DNA of 64,000 nt, taken from positions 2,305,001 through 2,369,000 of the forward strand of contig NC_015555.1 in the NCBI RefSeq assembly GCF_000189775.2, in the 5' to 3' direction. This document shows, in pieces, positions 26,997-36,764 of this stretch; within the stretch, counting starts at the first letter, position 1, and every line of letters begins with the position of its first letter. Source of the stretch: Thermoanaerobacterium xylanolyticum LX-11. GTDB taxonomy: Bacteria > Bacillota > Thermoanaerobacteria > Thermoanaerobacterales > Thermoanaerobacteraceae. The notes beneath the pieces are model-generated. The model ran no database searches and was not told the origin of the DNA. It was given only the letters and a program-made list of their open reading frames with translations. A program made the translations under genes and the position numbers.

Positions 26997-28979
26997 CTAA
27001 TCTATTTTGAATTTTTCAACTTCTTTACTAAGGATATTTGAATATTCTTTTAATTGATTAGCTGTTGAAGCCATTTCTTCAACAATAGCCGATTGTTCTT
27101 CTGAAGATGCTGATACTTCTTGTGTTGATGCCGCAGTTTCTTCAGAAACAGCAGCAATATTTTCAATAGAATTTACAATTTTATTTTTATGAGATTCTAA
27201 TTCTTTTAAAGAATTATTTAAGTTGTTTATTTTTTCTACAATAACACTCACAGTAGAAATAATTCCTTCAAAAGCACTTCTCGTCATATCAACAGCATTG
27301 TTTTGTTCTTCTATTGAATTAATAGAATTTTCAACTGTCTTATAAGTATCAGAAATAGTATCTTTTATGGCTTTTATTAAGTTCGTTATATTATTTGTAG
27401 CTTCAGATGATTTTTCGGCTAATTTTCTTATTTCTGTAGCTACAACTGCAAAACCTCTTCCAGCGTCGCCAGCTCTTGCTGCTTCTATAGCAGCATTAAG
27501 AGATAATAATTTAGTTTGATCTGAAATTTCTGTTATCAGGTCTATTATCTTGCTGATTTCTTCTGATTTTTCCATTAAATAATCCGTCGATTTCTTTAGA
27601 TCATTGTTCGTTTCTATTGTTGTATTTGTTTTTTCAACTAAATTATTTATTGTTGTTAATCCTTCATTAGATACAGTATTGACATTTTTTATTTCATTAT
27701 TCATTACTTCAGCGTCACCGACAGACTTATCAATAAGTCTAGCAAGCATAACAGCTTCATTTGCACTCTCCTCTGCATCCTTTGCTTGGCTTGATGCACC
27801 TTGTGCAACTTGTTCTATAGCCTTAGCTATATCTTGTGTAGCCTGTGCAGCTTGTTCAGATGAGCTAGACATATTTGTAGCTGACTCTGATAAGGAATTA
27901 GAAACATTTTTTATATTTAATATCATATTTTTAATTTGCTCAATCATATTATTGAAACTTTCAGCTAATACACTTGTTTCATCTTTAGATTTCAGAGCAA
28001 TTTTTACTGATATATTTCCCTTAGATGCTAATGACATCGCATTAACAATCTTTTTTATTCCAGAAGTTATTAAATTTGCAAATAGATATGCTATAAAGAA
28101 ACCAATTAATAGCACAATTATACTAACAACAATCAAAGTATCACGGATTTTTGAAAGGTCTCCAGTTAATTCACTATTGCTCATTTCAACTATTGCTTTC
28201 CAGTTAAAATCGCTAAGATTTCTTATGCTTGCATATTTATAATCATTATTCGATATGTAATTAATTATTGAATTATTTGTTGAAAGTAATCTATTCCCAT
28301 AATTATACTTTTTTATAGAAGTAAATAACCGCTTTTGGTCAGGATCTGAAACTATTGTGCCATCTTTTGTTATAACATATATATGTCCCGATCGACCTAA
28401 TTTTATGCTTGATAAGTCTTTTGACAACTGAGATAAGCTTATATCAATACCAATTACTCCAAGCATTTTGCCATCCGAATTTATAACAGCTTTAGCAATA
28501 GTTATCATTGGCGTTTTTGTACCATAATCTTGATATGGTTCAGTCCAAATAATTTTACCATTTGATTTTAATGCTTCTATATACCAAGGTCGTTTTGTCG
28601 GATCATAATCTTTTAATGTTGGATCTGGTGGATATAGAATGTATTTTTTATCAGGAGTTCCAAAATATGCATATAATATATTTGGCATTGATTTTTTAGT
28701 TTCTTCTAATTTATTAAATATCAACTGTTCTGAAGCACTGCTTCCATCATAATCTACAAATGCATTAGACTCTGATACAGCATTTAACAATGATTCGGTA
28801 TCTACTTTAAAAGAATTTACATATTTATTAAACACCTCTAATGCAGCTTGATTGGATTCATTCACTTTTGTTTTTAATACACTTTCAGCAATACTTATAG
28901 AAAAATATCCAGTTACTATTAATGAAACAGAAATTAATAATGCTATGAACACAAGAAGTTTTGTTTTTATACTTTTCAT
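26997..28979 (-). CDS. Methyl-accepting chemotaxis protein with dCache sensor
   Basis: 660-residue membrane chemoreceptor. Membrane helix 1 lies at about residues 7-30, an extracellular double-Cache sensor at about 35-270 ([32 protein letters not shown]), helix 2 at about 280-305, then HAMP and a cytoplasmic signalling domain. The conserved hairpin tip [31 protein letters not shown] is represented by [20 protein letters not shown]. The start follows GGAGG by 7 nt. It is a single-gene unit with its own terminator among mobile-element debris. The ligand is not predictable; Cache sensors often bind amino or organic acids. Confidence 0.95.
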   Translation of the reverse strand: MKSIKTKLLVFIALLISVSLIVTGYFSISIAESVLKTKVNESNQAALEVFNKYVNSFKVDTESLLNAVSESNAFVDYDGSSASEQLIFNKLEETKKSMPNILYAYFGTPDKKYILYPPDPTLKDYDPTKRPWYIEALKSNGKIIWTEPYQDYGTKTPMITIAKAVINSDGKMLGVIGIDISLSQLSKDLSSIKLGRSGHIYVITKDGTIVSDPDQKRLFTSIKKYNYGNRLLSTNNSIINYISNNDYKYASIRNLSDFNWKAIVEMSNSELTGDLSKIRDTLIVVSIIVLLIGFFIAYLFANLITSGIKKIVNAMSLASKGNISVKIALKSKDETSVLAESFNNMIEQIKNMILNIKNVSNSLSESATNMSSSSEQAAQATQDIAKAIEQVAQGASSQAKDAEESANEAVMLARLIDKSVGDAEVMNNEIKNVNTVSNEGLTTINNLVEKTNTTIETNNDLKKSTDYLMEKSEEISKIIDLITEISDQTKLLSLNAAIEAARAGDAGRGFAVVATEIRKLAEKSSEATNNITNLIKAIKDTISDTYKTVENSINSIEEQNNAVDMTRSAFEGIISTVSVIVEKINNLNNSLKELESHKNKIVNSIENIAAVSEETAASTQEVSASSEEQSAIVEEMASTANQLKEYSNILSKEVEKFKID

Positions 28980-29012
28980 CTAAAAGCCTCCATTTATAAA
29001 TTAAGCTTAAAA

Positions 29013-30406
29013 CTATAGATGAGAAAATTCACTAACATAAATTACCATAATAAACTTACATGAAAAAATTTAATAAAAAATAGAGACAAATGCTCGCTTT
29101 TATGGTATTAATATGTTGTTACACTATAACAATATTAACCATAGGAGTGGAGCAAATGTCTCATAATAAAAGAATAACAGAAAATTCATCAATAATCCAG
29201 TACTTAATGAAATTAAATTTTGCATTATATTTTACTAAACCTGTTATTCGTCATGTTTTAGAATTTATAATTGCTGCCACTCAAAAAGGTTATAGTGGTA
29301 CTGTTACAGATATAGTTAATTTAAGCCTTGCTAATTGCCATAGAACTACCTTTGGCAAATTCTTAAGCCAAGGTGTTTGGAATATAGAGTATGCATGGAG
29401 AGCTATAAGGCGAGAAGTTATTCGCATTATATTTGAATTATTCCAAACTAGCAACAAGCCGATATTTGTGATTTTTGATGATACTATTGCTGAGAAGACA
29501 AAGCCTTCGTTACAGGCTAAACATACTATCCAGGCAACAGGATTCCATCAATCACATTTAAAAGGGAAGCAAGTTTGGGGACATCAACTTCTTACCATGA
29601 TGCTATCTTGCGGCAATGTGGTATTACCTTACTGTATTGAGCGCTATGAAAAAGGTGGCAAAAGCAAAATCGAAAGAATATGTGAAATGGTATCTATGCT
29701 TCCAATACCTAAAGGACCAGCATATGGACTATGTGATTCATGGTACATAAACAAAAAAGTAATAGAAGCACATTTCGAAAGAGGATACCATCTCATAGGA
29801 GCACTAAAAACTAACAGGATTATCTATCCACAAGGCATCAGAATTCAGATAAAAGATTTTGCCCAATATATCGAAAAGAACGAAGTTCACCTCGTTACAG
29901 TGAACGGTTCTAATTACTGGGTATATCGCTATGAAGGAGCCTTAAATGGCATAGATAATGCTGTAGTTCTAATGTGCTGGCCTGAGAAAGCTTTTAAAAA
30001 TGAAAATGCTCTACATGCATTTATCTGTACTGATACTGAATTAGATACTGAGACTATTCTAAAATACTATAGTCAGAGATGGCCTATAGAAATATTCTTT
30101 AGGCAGACAAAGAATAATCTTGGACTAAATACATATCAAGTACGCTCAACAAAATCAATAGATAGATTATTATGGCTTATATCATTGACATACATGTATT
30201 GTACGACTTCAGGCGACGAATATTGCAAATTTGGGCAAGGAATAAAAATAGTACGCAAAGAAGTACAAAAGCAGCGTGTTCAATGGCTATATGAGCAAGC
30301 TAATAATAAAGTACCTATTGATGAAATTTTAGCAGAACTACAGTTAGCATAGGTGTAGTGTATCTATTTGATGGTAATATTTGTTATCATTTTTTCTCAT
30401 CTATAG
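29013..30406 (+). mobile_element. Intact IS element, IS4 superfamily
   Basis: 1394-bp element bounded by inverted repeats beginning CTATAGATGAGAAAA and continuing imperfectly for about 35 bp. It is flanked by a perfect 7-bp direct repeat CTTAAAA (29006-29012 and 30407-30413), which marks target duplication and a fairly recent insertion. It carries one full transposase gene. A deleted derivative lies at 8618-9560. Confidence 0.93.
29156..30352 (+). CDS. IS4-superfamily DDE transposase
   Basis: 398-residue transposase starting at the ATG 8 nt after AGGAG; an upstream-extended frame without a ribosome site is not used. The catalytic triad is visible as FDDTIAEK (Asp), LCDSWY (Asp) and IEIFFRQTKNNLGL (Glu). 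The last matches the Y-(2)-R-(3)-E-(6)-K signature of IS4-related families (YSQRWPIEIFFRQTK). Close relatives may be classed as IS701 or another IS4-group family; I cannot decide which. The gene looks intact and could mobilise the deleted copy. Confidence 0.93.
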   Translation: MSHNKRITENSSIIQYLMKLNFALYFTKPVIRHVLEFIIAATQKGYSGTVTDIVNLSLANCHRTTFGKFLSQGVWNIEYAWRAIRREVIRIIFELFQTSNKPIFVIFDDTIAEKTKPSLQAKHTIQATGFHQSHLKGKQVWGHQLLTMMLSCGNVVLPYCIERYEKGGKSKIERICEMVSMLPIPKGPAYGLCDSWYINKKVIEAHFERGYHLIGALKTNRIIYPQGIRIQIKDFAQYIEKNEVHLVTVNGSNYWVYRYEGALNGIDNAVVLMCWPEKAFKNENALHAFICTDTELDTETILKYYSQRWPIEIFFRQTKNNLGLNTYQVRSTKSIDRLLWLISLTYMYCTTSGDEYCKFGQGIKIVRKEVQKQRVQWLYEQANNKVPIDEILAELQLA

Positions 30407-30521
30407 CTTAAAAATTAAATTTAAATCTTAAAATTAATTTACCTACAGTATATAATTTCGGCTTTTATAATTAAAAATTGATACTTTTTAAATATTTTTT
30501 TAGCATAATATATAAGACAGA

Positions 30522-30857
30522 TTACCGTACCATGATCTCTACTGCTTTCTCAAGGTTCAGCCATACATCACTGTATTGGTTGTCATTTCAGAGTTCACTT
30601 TAATGACTTATCCTTGAGAACTCCCCGGGTAAGAACGATAACCTTCATCTCATATATCTGCCAGATTTACTGTATGGGGTTCGGGTAGTGTTAGACTTCA
30701 TTTTGTATCGCAAACTCGTCACCCAAATTCAGCCGCTCATCTAATTTTTTCTATAATGTCAAGATTTTACCTATCGCTTCCTTCAGATTTCACTCACGAT
30801 AGGCACCCTTGCGGTTCGGGTAGTGATTTCCGTAATCTCGCCCACACCGGACACACT
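30522..30857 (-). mobile_element. Truncated group II intron fragment next to the fru terminator
   Basis: Minus-strand stretches GTGTGTCCGGTG (5' end, fitting GUGYG), AACCGCAAGGGTGCC, TGACGAGTTTGCGATACAAAA and GAAGGTTATCGTTCTTACCC identify group II intron domains I-III/IV, homologous to the copy at 25018-25382. There is no reverse transcriptase and no domain V. The intron begins 4 bp after the T-run of the fru operon terminator, the usual target context of class C group II introns. Confidence 0.78.
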
Positions 30858-30860
30858 ACA

Positions 30861-30893
30861 AAAAAATCGCCCCATATTCTGGAGCGATTTTTG
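30861..30893 (-). terminator. Terminator of the fructose PTS operon
   Basis: On the minus strand AAAAATCGCTCC pairs with GGGGCGATTTTT, leaving a T-run just after the fruA stop. A group II intron fragment begins immediately beyond it. Confidence 0.85.
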
Positions 30894-30899
30894 TATCAA

Positions 30900-32258
30900 T
30901 CACGATACTTTCTTTTTCAAAAGTCCTATCATGAAAGCTGTCACAACCATGCCGACAAGTATGGCAAGAATATACAAGAGCGGATTTGATACAGCGATTG
31001 GTATTACGAATATCCCGCCGTGGGGCGCTCTAAGTTCTATATGGAACAACATGGAAAGCGCGCCTGTAACTGCAGATCCTACCATTATAGATGGTATTAC
31101 TCTAAATGGATCTGCTGCAGCAAATGGTATAGCACCTTCTGTTATAAATGATGCACCTAAAACCCATGCCGCTTTACCTGCTTCTCTTTCTTCTTTAGTA
31201 AATCTATTTTTAAATATGACTGTGGCAAGTGCCAAGCCTAAAGGTGGTGTCATTCCTGCAGCCATTACTGCTGCCATAGGCATAAATACATTTGATGCCA
31301 AAAGACCTGTTGCAAATGTGTATGCTGTCTTGTTAACTGGACCACCCATATCAAATGCCATCATAAGTCCTAATAGTGCACCAAATATGACTGCATTTGT
31401 AGAGCTCATACCTTTAAGCCAATTTGTAAGTCCTGTCATTATGGTCTTCATAGGTGTTCCTACTACATATATCATGAGAAGACCTACAATAAGCGTCGAT
31501 AATACAGGCAGTATAAGGACAGGCATGAGGCCTTCCATCGTCTTAGGCAATTTTATGGTCTTTTTCAGATAGTAGACTGTATAACCAGCAAGAAAACCAG
31601 ATATAATACCGCCTAAAAATCCTGCACCAGTTGATACTGCTAACATACCGCCTACCATACCTGGTACAAGTCCAGGTCTATCTGCTATAGAATAAGCCAA
31701 AAATCCCGAAAGTATTGGAACCATAAGTGCGAATGCAGAGCCACCACCGATTTGCATCAGTGCAGCAGGCAAAGTCCCTGGCACCTGAAATGCCTTGTAT
31801 CCCCATAGGAATGAAAGTGCTATTGATATACCTCCTGCTACTACGAAAGGTATCATATATGATACACCTGTCATCAAGTGCTTGTAGGCACCTGTTCTTT
31901 GGCTGGACCTTTCTTCGTGAATCTTTTCCACTTTTTCTACGTAATTCTTTGGTTTTTCCATCTTCAATGCTTTTTCAATCAATTCTTTTGGATTTTTTAT
32001 AGCTTCCTCTACTGGAACTTCCAGTATAGGTTTACCTTCGAAACGTGACTTGTCGACTTTTGTCGCAGCAGCAATTATGACTGCATCTGCTTCATTTATG
32101 TCACTTTCTGTCAATTGATTTTCTGCCCCTATAGACCCTTGTGTCTCAACTTTTATAGCTACATTAAGCTCTTTACCTGCCATTTCTAAGTTTTCTGCAG
32201 CCATATAGGTATGTGCTATACCTGTAGGGCATGCAGTGATGGCAACAATCTTTTTCAT
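30900..32258 (-). CDS. fruA: PTS fructose transporter, EIIBC component
   Basis: About 452-residue fused IIB-IIC fructose permease that imports fructose and phosphorylates it at C1. The IIB domain at the N-terminus shows the phospho-Cys motif [15 protein letters not shown] linker of about residues 100-130 leads to a IIC membrane domain ([42 protein letters not shown]). Unlike many fused FruA proteins the IIA domain is separate, encoded just upstream. The ATG at 32258 follows GGGGG by 7 nt. It is the last gene of the operon. Confidence 0.95.
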   Translation of the reverse strand: MKKIVAITACPTGIAHTYMAAENLEMAGKELNVAIKVETQGSIGAENQLTESDINEADAVIIAAATKVDKSRFEGKPILEVPVEEAIKNPKELIEKALKMEKPKNYVEKVEKIHEERSSQRTGAYKHLMTGVSYMIPFVVAGGISIALSFLWGYKAFQVPGTLPAALMQIGGGSAFALMVPILSGFLAYSIADRPGLVPGMVGGMLAVSTGAGFLGGIISGFLAGYTVYYLKKTIKLPKTMEGLMPVLILPVLSTLIVGLLMIYVVGTPMKTIMTGLTNWLKGMSSTNAVIFGALLGLMMAFDMGGPVNKTAYTFATGLLASNVFMPMAAVMAAGMTPPLGLALATVIFKNRFTKEEREAGKAAWVLGASFITEGAIPFAAADPFRVIPSIMVGSAVTGALSMLFHIELRAPHGGIFVIPIAVSNPLLYILAILVGMVVTAFMIGLLKKKVS

Positions 32259-32270
32259 CAAAAATCCCCC

Positions 32271-32720
32271 TTACTCATATTTTTTGAAAGCATTTATGAC
32301 ATCCTCGTAAGTCTCAGCCCTATTTAGTTCATCTCTCACCTCCTCATGCATTAATGACCTTGAAAGTTTAGCTAAAATCTTAAGATGTAAATTGTCAGAA
32401 TCCTCAGGAGCCGCTATCAAGAAAAACAGATAAGCTGGTTTTCCATCCATGGAGTTATAGTCTATGCCATATTTCGACTTTCCAAAAACCAATGACGCCT
32501 TTTTCACTAAACTGCTTTTTCCATGTGGTATTGCAACACCCATTCCAATGCCTGTGGAAAACTCCTCTTCTCTTTTTAGCACCACTTCCAAAAACTTGCC
32601 TTCATCGTCAATGGCTCCTTTTGCTGCCAATGGCTTTATAAGCTCTTTTAATACAGATAATTTGTCTTTTGATTTTAAATCAAATATCATCATGTCTTTA
32701 TCAAGTATCTCTTCAATCAT
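32271..32720 (-). CDS. PTS fructose EIIA component
   Basis: About 149-residue PTS IIA domain of the mannitol/fructose type that passes phosphate from HPr to the IIB domain of FruA. The active His is in GVAIPHGKS. The ATG at 32720 follows AGGTGATAACT and is preferred to the GTG at 32729. Its ribosome site overlaps the end of fruK, so translation is coupled. Downstream spacing to fruA is 12 bp. Confidence 0.92.
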   Translation of the reverse strand: MIEEILDKDMMIFDLKSKDKLSVLKELIKPLAAKGAIDDEGKFLEVVLKREEEFSTGIGMGVAIPHGKSSLVKKASLVFGKSKYGIDYNSMDGKPAYLFFLIAAPEDSDNLHLKILAKLSRSLMHEEVRDELNRAETYEDVINAFKKYE

Positions 32721-32725
32721 AGTTA

Positions 32726-33658
32726 TCACCTTTCTATTACTTCAATCTCAACTTTTTCTTTAAGTTCTTCCACATCTTTTAAAGAACACGCCTTAGTGCC
32801 TTCCCTCATGATAACTGATGTAGATGCAGATGATGCCATCTTTATAGCTTCTTCTATGGGAAGGTCTTTACTTAAGCCATAGGCAAAACCTGCCACATAG
32901 GCATCTCCAGCTCCTACTGTCCCTTTCACCTGAACTTTTATTGGGTTTACTTTGTAAGCCTTCTCTTTCGTCACCACGATGCTTCCGCTGCCACCCATCG
33001 ATACTGCCACAATTGAAATCCCACTTTCAATTATCCTCATGCCTTCTTCAATAATCTCATCAACACTTTCAAGATTTTTCCCCGTCATCCTTCTAAGCTC
33101 GTGAATATTTGGCTTTATCATATAAGGCTTTCCTTCTACGCCAAGCTTTAAAGCATCTCCATCAGCATCCAATATGACTTTTACGCCTTTACCGCTGACT
33201 TTCTCAATTATCTGTCTGTAAAAATCTTTATCCATGTTAGGTAGTAGACTCCCTGACAAAACAATCACATCCGATAAATCAGCATGCTCATTTATGCTCA
33301 AAATCAGCTTTTCTATTTCACCTCGAGAAACATCTGGACCAGCTTCGTTTATATCTGTATAAGTGTGTCTAATCTCATCAACTATCTTTATATTTGTCCT
33401 TATATCATTTTTTATTTGTACAAAGTTAAACTTTATCCCTAATTCACTTAAGACATTTTCGATGTACTTGCCGTTTGGCCCCATAAAGCCTAAACACTTA
33501 ACGTCGCAGCCTAAATTTTTCAAGTTTTTTGCGACATTTACGCCTTTACCGCCTGCATCGATTATGGTTCTTGACACCCTGTTTACTGCTCCTAATCTAA
33601 AATCATTTACTATTAGCGTCCTGTCTATCGCCGGATTTACCGTCACCGTCGTAACCAT
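32726..33658 (-). CDS. fruK: 1-phosphofructokinase
   Basis: 310-residue PfkB-family sugar kinase that converts fructose 1-phosphate to fructose 1,6-bisphosphate in the cytoplasm. N-terminal VTVNPAIDRT and DAGGKGVNVAKNL and the C-terminal GTVGAGDAYVAGF catalytic motif (Asp base in GAGD) are typical of FruK and related enzymes. It overlaps the 3' end of the regulator gene by 56 bp and the EIIA region by a few bases. It is the second gene of the operon. Confidence 0.95.
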   Translation of the reverse strand: MVTTVTVNPAIDRTLIVNDFRLGAVNRVSRTIIDAGGKGVNVAKNLKNLGCDVKCLGFMGPNGKYIENVLSELGIKFNFVQIKNDIRTNIKIVDEIRHTYTDINEAGPDVSRGEIEKLILSINEHADLSDVIVLSGSLLPNMDKDFYRQIIEKVSGKGVKVILDADGDALKLGVEGKPYMIKPNIHELRRMTGKNLESVDEIIEEGMRIIESGISIVAVSMGGSGSIVVTKEKAYKVNPIKVQVKGTVGAGDAYVAGFAYGLSKDLPIEEAIKMASSASTSVIMREGTKACSLKDVEELKEKVEIEVIER

Positions 33659-34430
33659 CTAATACATCCTTTCCAAAGTTTAGTACATCCACATTGGCCT
33701 GCTCATACTTCTTCACTATCTCGTAGTCCAGCTCGTCATCGGTTATAATGGCAGTTATATCGCTTATGTCCGCAAATTTTACGAAAGACTTCTTCCCAAA
33801 CTTGGTGTGGTCTACAACTGCATAAACTTCATTAGAGACATCTATCATTGCTTTTTTCGTATTCGCCTCTATGATGTCTGGTGTCATAAGCCCGTTTTCA
33901 TACGATATGGCATTTGCACCGATGAAAGCCTTGTCGACTTTAAAATTCCTTATCACCATCTCAGCTATAGGACCTACAAGTGCCTTTGTGTTTAACCTCT
34001 CTATACCGCCTGTAACTATAAGCTCAATATTATTGCGGTTTGAAAGCTCTATGGCGATGATAGGAGAATTTGTGACAACTGTAAGATGTATATCTTGAAG
34101 GGATTTTGCGATCATCAGCGTAGTAGTGCCAGCATCAAGGATTACAGAATCACCTTCTTCTATGAGTGAAGCCGCTATCTTGCCGATCTGCATCTTTGAC
34201 GGAAGCTCATAGTCCTCTTTCTCAACAAACGATGGCTCATAGTGTGTATGCGTATTCAATATAGCACCGCCATGTGTCCTCTGTATAAACCCATCTATCT
34301 CCAACATCTTTAGATCTCTTCTTATGGTGGACTCCGATACGCCTAAAATCTCGCTAAGCTCAGACACCGTAATGCTTTTATCCTTGCTTAGTATCTCAGC
34401 TATCTTCATCCTGCGCTCTTCCCCAAACAT
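33603..34430 (-). CDS. fruR: DeoR-family regulator of the fructose operon
   Basis: About 275-residue DeoR-type repressor with an N-terminal winged helix (SVSESTIRRDLKMLE-like stretch LGVSESTIRRDLKML) and a sugar-phosphate-sensing domain (GDSVILDAGTTT, VDKAFIGANA). The start MFGEERR at 34430 is chosen because DeoR proteins usually begin this way; an upstream ATG at 34448 adds six residues. Being first in the operon it is probably autoregulated and responds to fructose 1-phosphate, by analogy with FruR of other Firmicutes. Confidence 0.9.
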   Translation of the reverse strand: MFGEERRMKIAEILSKDKSITVSELSEILGVSESTIRRDLKMLEIDGFIQRTHGGAILNTHTHYEPSFVEKEDYELPSKMQIGKIAASLIEEGDSVILDAGTTTLMIAKSLQDIHLTVVTNSPIIAIELSNRNNIELIVTGGIERLNTKALVGPIAEMVIRNFKVDKAFIGANAISYENGLMTPDIIEANTKKAMIDVSNEVYAVVDHTKFGKKSFVKFADISDITAIITDDELDYEIVKKYEQANVDVLNFGKDVLDGYDGDGKSGDRQDANSK

Positions 34431-34486
34431 CCAATCACATCCATTCAAAATAGATGATAATTATTGATTGATTATGCTCAATTATG

Positions 34487-34515
34487 ATTATACATTGAAA
34501 ATGTTTTTTTGTCAA
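34487..34515 (-). promoter_or_regulatory. Sigma-A promoter of the fru operon
   Basis: Minus strand TTGACA (34515-34510), 17-bp spacer, TATAAT (34492-34487). Between it and the regulator start are repeated GATTAT/AATTAT motifs (34460-34490) that may be the regulator's binding site. Confidence 0.85.
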
Positions 34516-34637
34516 TCGCTTATATATAAGATTTTCACTTTTTTACTATATTATAAATGTAAAGCTTCATTAATTGTTCGCTTATAATAATATTTTCAAA
34601 CAGCATCTATTTAAAAATGAAAATGGGGGAATAAAAA

Positions 34638-35570
34638 ATGATAAATAGTTTTGAGAGAGAATACAGGATAGTACCAAAGAATTTTTTTGAAAGTCTATCT
34701 TCAATATCCGGTTCACAGTTAAAAATCATAATGTACATAGCAAAGCATACAATAAAGAATGGACGTATTGAACCAGTAAAGCTTACTATAAATGAAATTC
34801 AGAAGGGAAAATTTGAAAATGGCAAAAGGATAGACAGTGGCACAGGTCTATCTACAGGCATCATAAGTAAAAGCTTGAAAAATGCCATAAAAGACGGATT
34901 TTTGGTGTGCTACGTCGACAACGAGGACAAATTGCGGCAGAAAAAATACTACACATTAAGACAAAATACATCCATCGAAGGCATCACGTACAAATATGAC
35001 GAAAACGGTAGAATAACCGAATTTGGTGATTGGCAAAATATGACAACAAGTGATTCTGCTCATATACCATACATCGACAAAAATGAATACGCAGATAAAG
35101 AAAGTGAAAACCGTATTTCAGATAGCGAAAAGGTAGATGATGTTAAAAACATTGAAAACATTCCATTTTCAAAAAATGAAGACAATATGATCATATCAGA
35201 TATGAATGATATGATAGATATTAATTCTGATAGTATATCTATCAATCATATCAATGATATGATGCATCAAAAAAGTGAAAACACACCTAAGTACATAGAC
35301 AAAAGTATGCTTAAAAATAGGTACCATCTTACAGATGACGAGATGAATTTGTGCATATCTCGCATGAAGGGTAAGGACATAAAATATCCAGCAAAATTTT
35401 TAGAGAAAGTGATACAAAACTACTTAAAAGACAAATCAATACTAAAAGATGCCGCATCGTCAAATACGGCACCAAGAAACTACTTTAATTCATACCCACA
35501 AAGAAAGTACGACGTAGATGAGCTGGAGAAAAAGCTATTGGAAGTGTCAAGAAAGAGGACTAGACAATAA
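34638..35570 (+). CDS. Replication-initiator-like winged-helix protein
   Basis: 310-residue soluble protein I cannot assign to a named family with certainty. The first ~120 residues look like a winged helix-turn-helix (SGSQLKIIMYIAKHTI, GTGLSTGIISKSLKNAI, GFLVCYVD). The middle (about 130-230) is polar and rich in Asp, Asn, Ile and Met. The C-terminus (APRNYFNSYPQRKYDVDELE) resembles tails of plasmid and phage replication proteins. It stands alone on the plus strand between minus-strand operons, with a GGGGGAATAAAAA ribosome site. It may be a domesticated plasmid or phage gene. Function unknown. Confidence 0.75.
   Translation: MINSFEREYRIVPKNFFESLSSISGSQLKIIMYIAKHTIKNGRIEPVKLTINEIQKGKFENGKRIDSGTGLSTGIISKSLKNAIKDGFLVCYVDNEDKLRQKKYYTLRQNTSIEGITYKYDENGRITEFGDWQNMTTSDSAHIPYIDKNEYADKESENRISDSEKVDDVKNIENIPFSKNEDNMIISDMNDMIDINSDSISINHINDMMHQKSENTPKYIDKSMLKNRYHLTDDEMNLCISRMKGKDIKYPAKFLEKVIQNYLKDKSILKDAASSNTAPRNYFNSYPQRKYDVDELEKKLLEVSRKRTRQ
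35190..35263. repeat. Two dyads with the same half-site inside the initiator-like gene
   Basis: ATCATATCA and TGATATGAT occur as a dyad with an 8-bp gap (35190-35215) and again with a 1-bp gap (35245-35263, a perfect 19-bp palindrome). They lie in the low-complexity middle of the coding region. They could be a binding site or origin-like element, or only a product of repeated Asn/Asp/Met/Ile codons. Confidence 0.6.
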
Positions 35571-36755
35571 TCAAATGCTTTTTTCAAATAGCAGCTTATC
35601 AATCACATAAGATGCGAGAATTATGAGAAGCGGCATGATTGAAAACGCATATCTATTAGTCGGTATAAACATAAGCTGAATAAGCGTCAAAAGAATAGCA
35701 TATAAACCGATAAAGCGTATTTCATATTTTCTAAGGGAATAAAATGCTCCAAGCCAACCTATAGCCATTACAAAGCTGTGAAGAAGATATATATTTCGCA
35801 AGTATTGATATTTTGAGTCAAGATCATACCACATGCTTCCGAAGATTATATTGAACTTGCCTATGGTATACCATTTAAAATAATAGATGGGGCTTTTCTC
35901 AAAGCCTTTTATGATGAACTTGATGACATCCGTGGTGGAGCGAATGTTCTGTGGAACATGCTCTATTCCATTGAAGAAAGGGAAGGCGCCTCCTAACATT
36001 GGATTCCAAGTTTGAGTTGCAAATAAAATAAGCTTGTGAAGTGTGACAATGTTCCTAATCCACCAAGGTATCATGGTAACTATGAATCCGATTAAAACCT
36101 GCAAAAAATTCCTTACAGTGTAATTTAGATCCCTATTTTCGATGTACATTAAAATGTAAGGTATCACTATAAGCGGTGCTGCAGCAGGTCTTACTAAGAT
36201 TGCCAGTCCAAATAAGATACCTGTTAAAACATTTATATACGCCTTAGGTCTTTTAAGCGCAATAACCTGCAAATACAAATACACCATGAAAACAAAAGTG
36301 TACACTGTCTCTGTAAGGATTAGCGTAGATGCCCATATAAATGTAGGATAAATAGCTGATATTAAAGCCGCCATAATCCCTACTTTGCTATTTTTGATTT
36401 CTTTGCCTATGAGGAAAATAAATAAAACCGTCAACACGCTTAATACACTTTGCACGATCCTTACAGCTTGAAGCGGACTACCATTAGAAAAGCCAAAAAT
36501 CTTGTAGATTAAAGCGAGAAATAAAGGATACCCCGGTGTCACATAAGCATTTGGAGAATTTGACATATAACCTAAGAAGCCTTTTGTCAAAAACTGTTTC
36601 ACCATTATGTCGTAATTCTTGGCATCACCTGAAAGGGGTGGCTGCATTACTTTGTAGACAAATAGGAATCTCAAATACAAAGCAATAGCCAAAACAACAA
36701 TCAATGAAACAGCGACAAAAAACTTCTTCAAGCTAAGTTTTTGTTTGATAACCAT
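35571..36755 (-). CDS. GT-C membrane glycosyltransferase (PMT_2/ArnT-like)
   Basis: 394-residue integral membrane protein with about 10 hydrophobic helices. The first external loop has the GT-C pattern (LSGDAKNYDIMV, then YVTPGYPLFLALIYKIFG), typical of family 39/83-like enzymes that use polyprenyl-phosphate sugars. The start follows AGGAGGTAATC. It is the promoter-distal gene of a glycosyltransfer cluster (GT2, DUF2304, SMR-like, GT-C), convergent with the initiator-like gene and touching it with no gap. Donor and acceptor are unknown; protein or wall-polymer glycosylation is inferred. Confidence 0.85.
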   Translation of the reverse strand: MVIKQKLSLKKFFVAVSLIVVLAIALYLRFLFVYKVMQPPLSGDAKNYDIMVKQFLTKGFLGYMSNSPNAYVTPGYPLFLALIYKIFGFSNGSPLQAVRIVQSVLSVLTVLFIFLIGKEIKNSKVGIMAALISAIYPTFIWASTLILTETVYTFVFMVYLYLQVIALKRPKAYINVLTGILFGLAILVRPAAAPLIVIPYILMYIENRDLNYTVRNFLQVLIGFIVTMIPWWIRNIVTLHKLILFATQTWNPMLGGAFPFFNGIEHVPQNIRSTTDVIKFIIKGFEKSPIYYFKWYTIGKFNIIFGSMWYDLDSKYQYLRNIYLLHSFVMAIGWLGAFYSLRKYEIRFIGLYAILLTLIQLMFIPTNRYAFSIMPLLIILASYVIDKLLFEKSI

Positions 36756-36764
36756 GATTACCTC

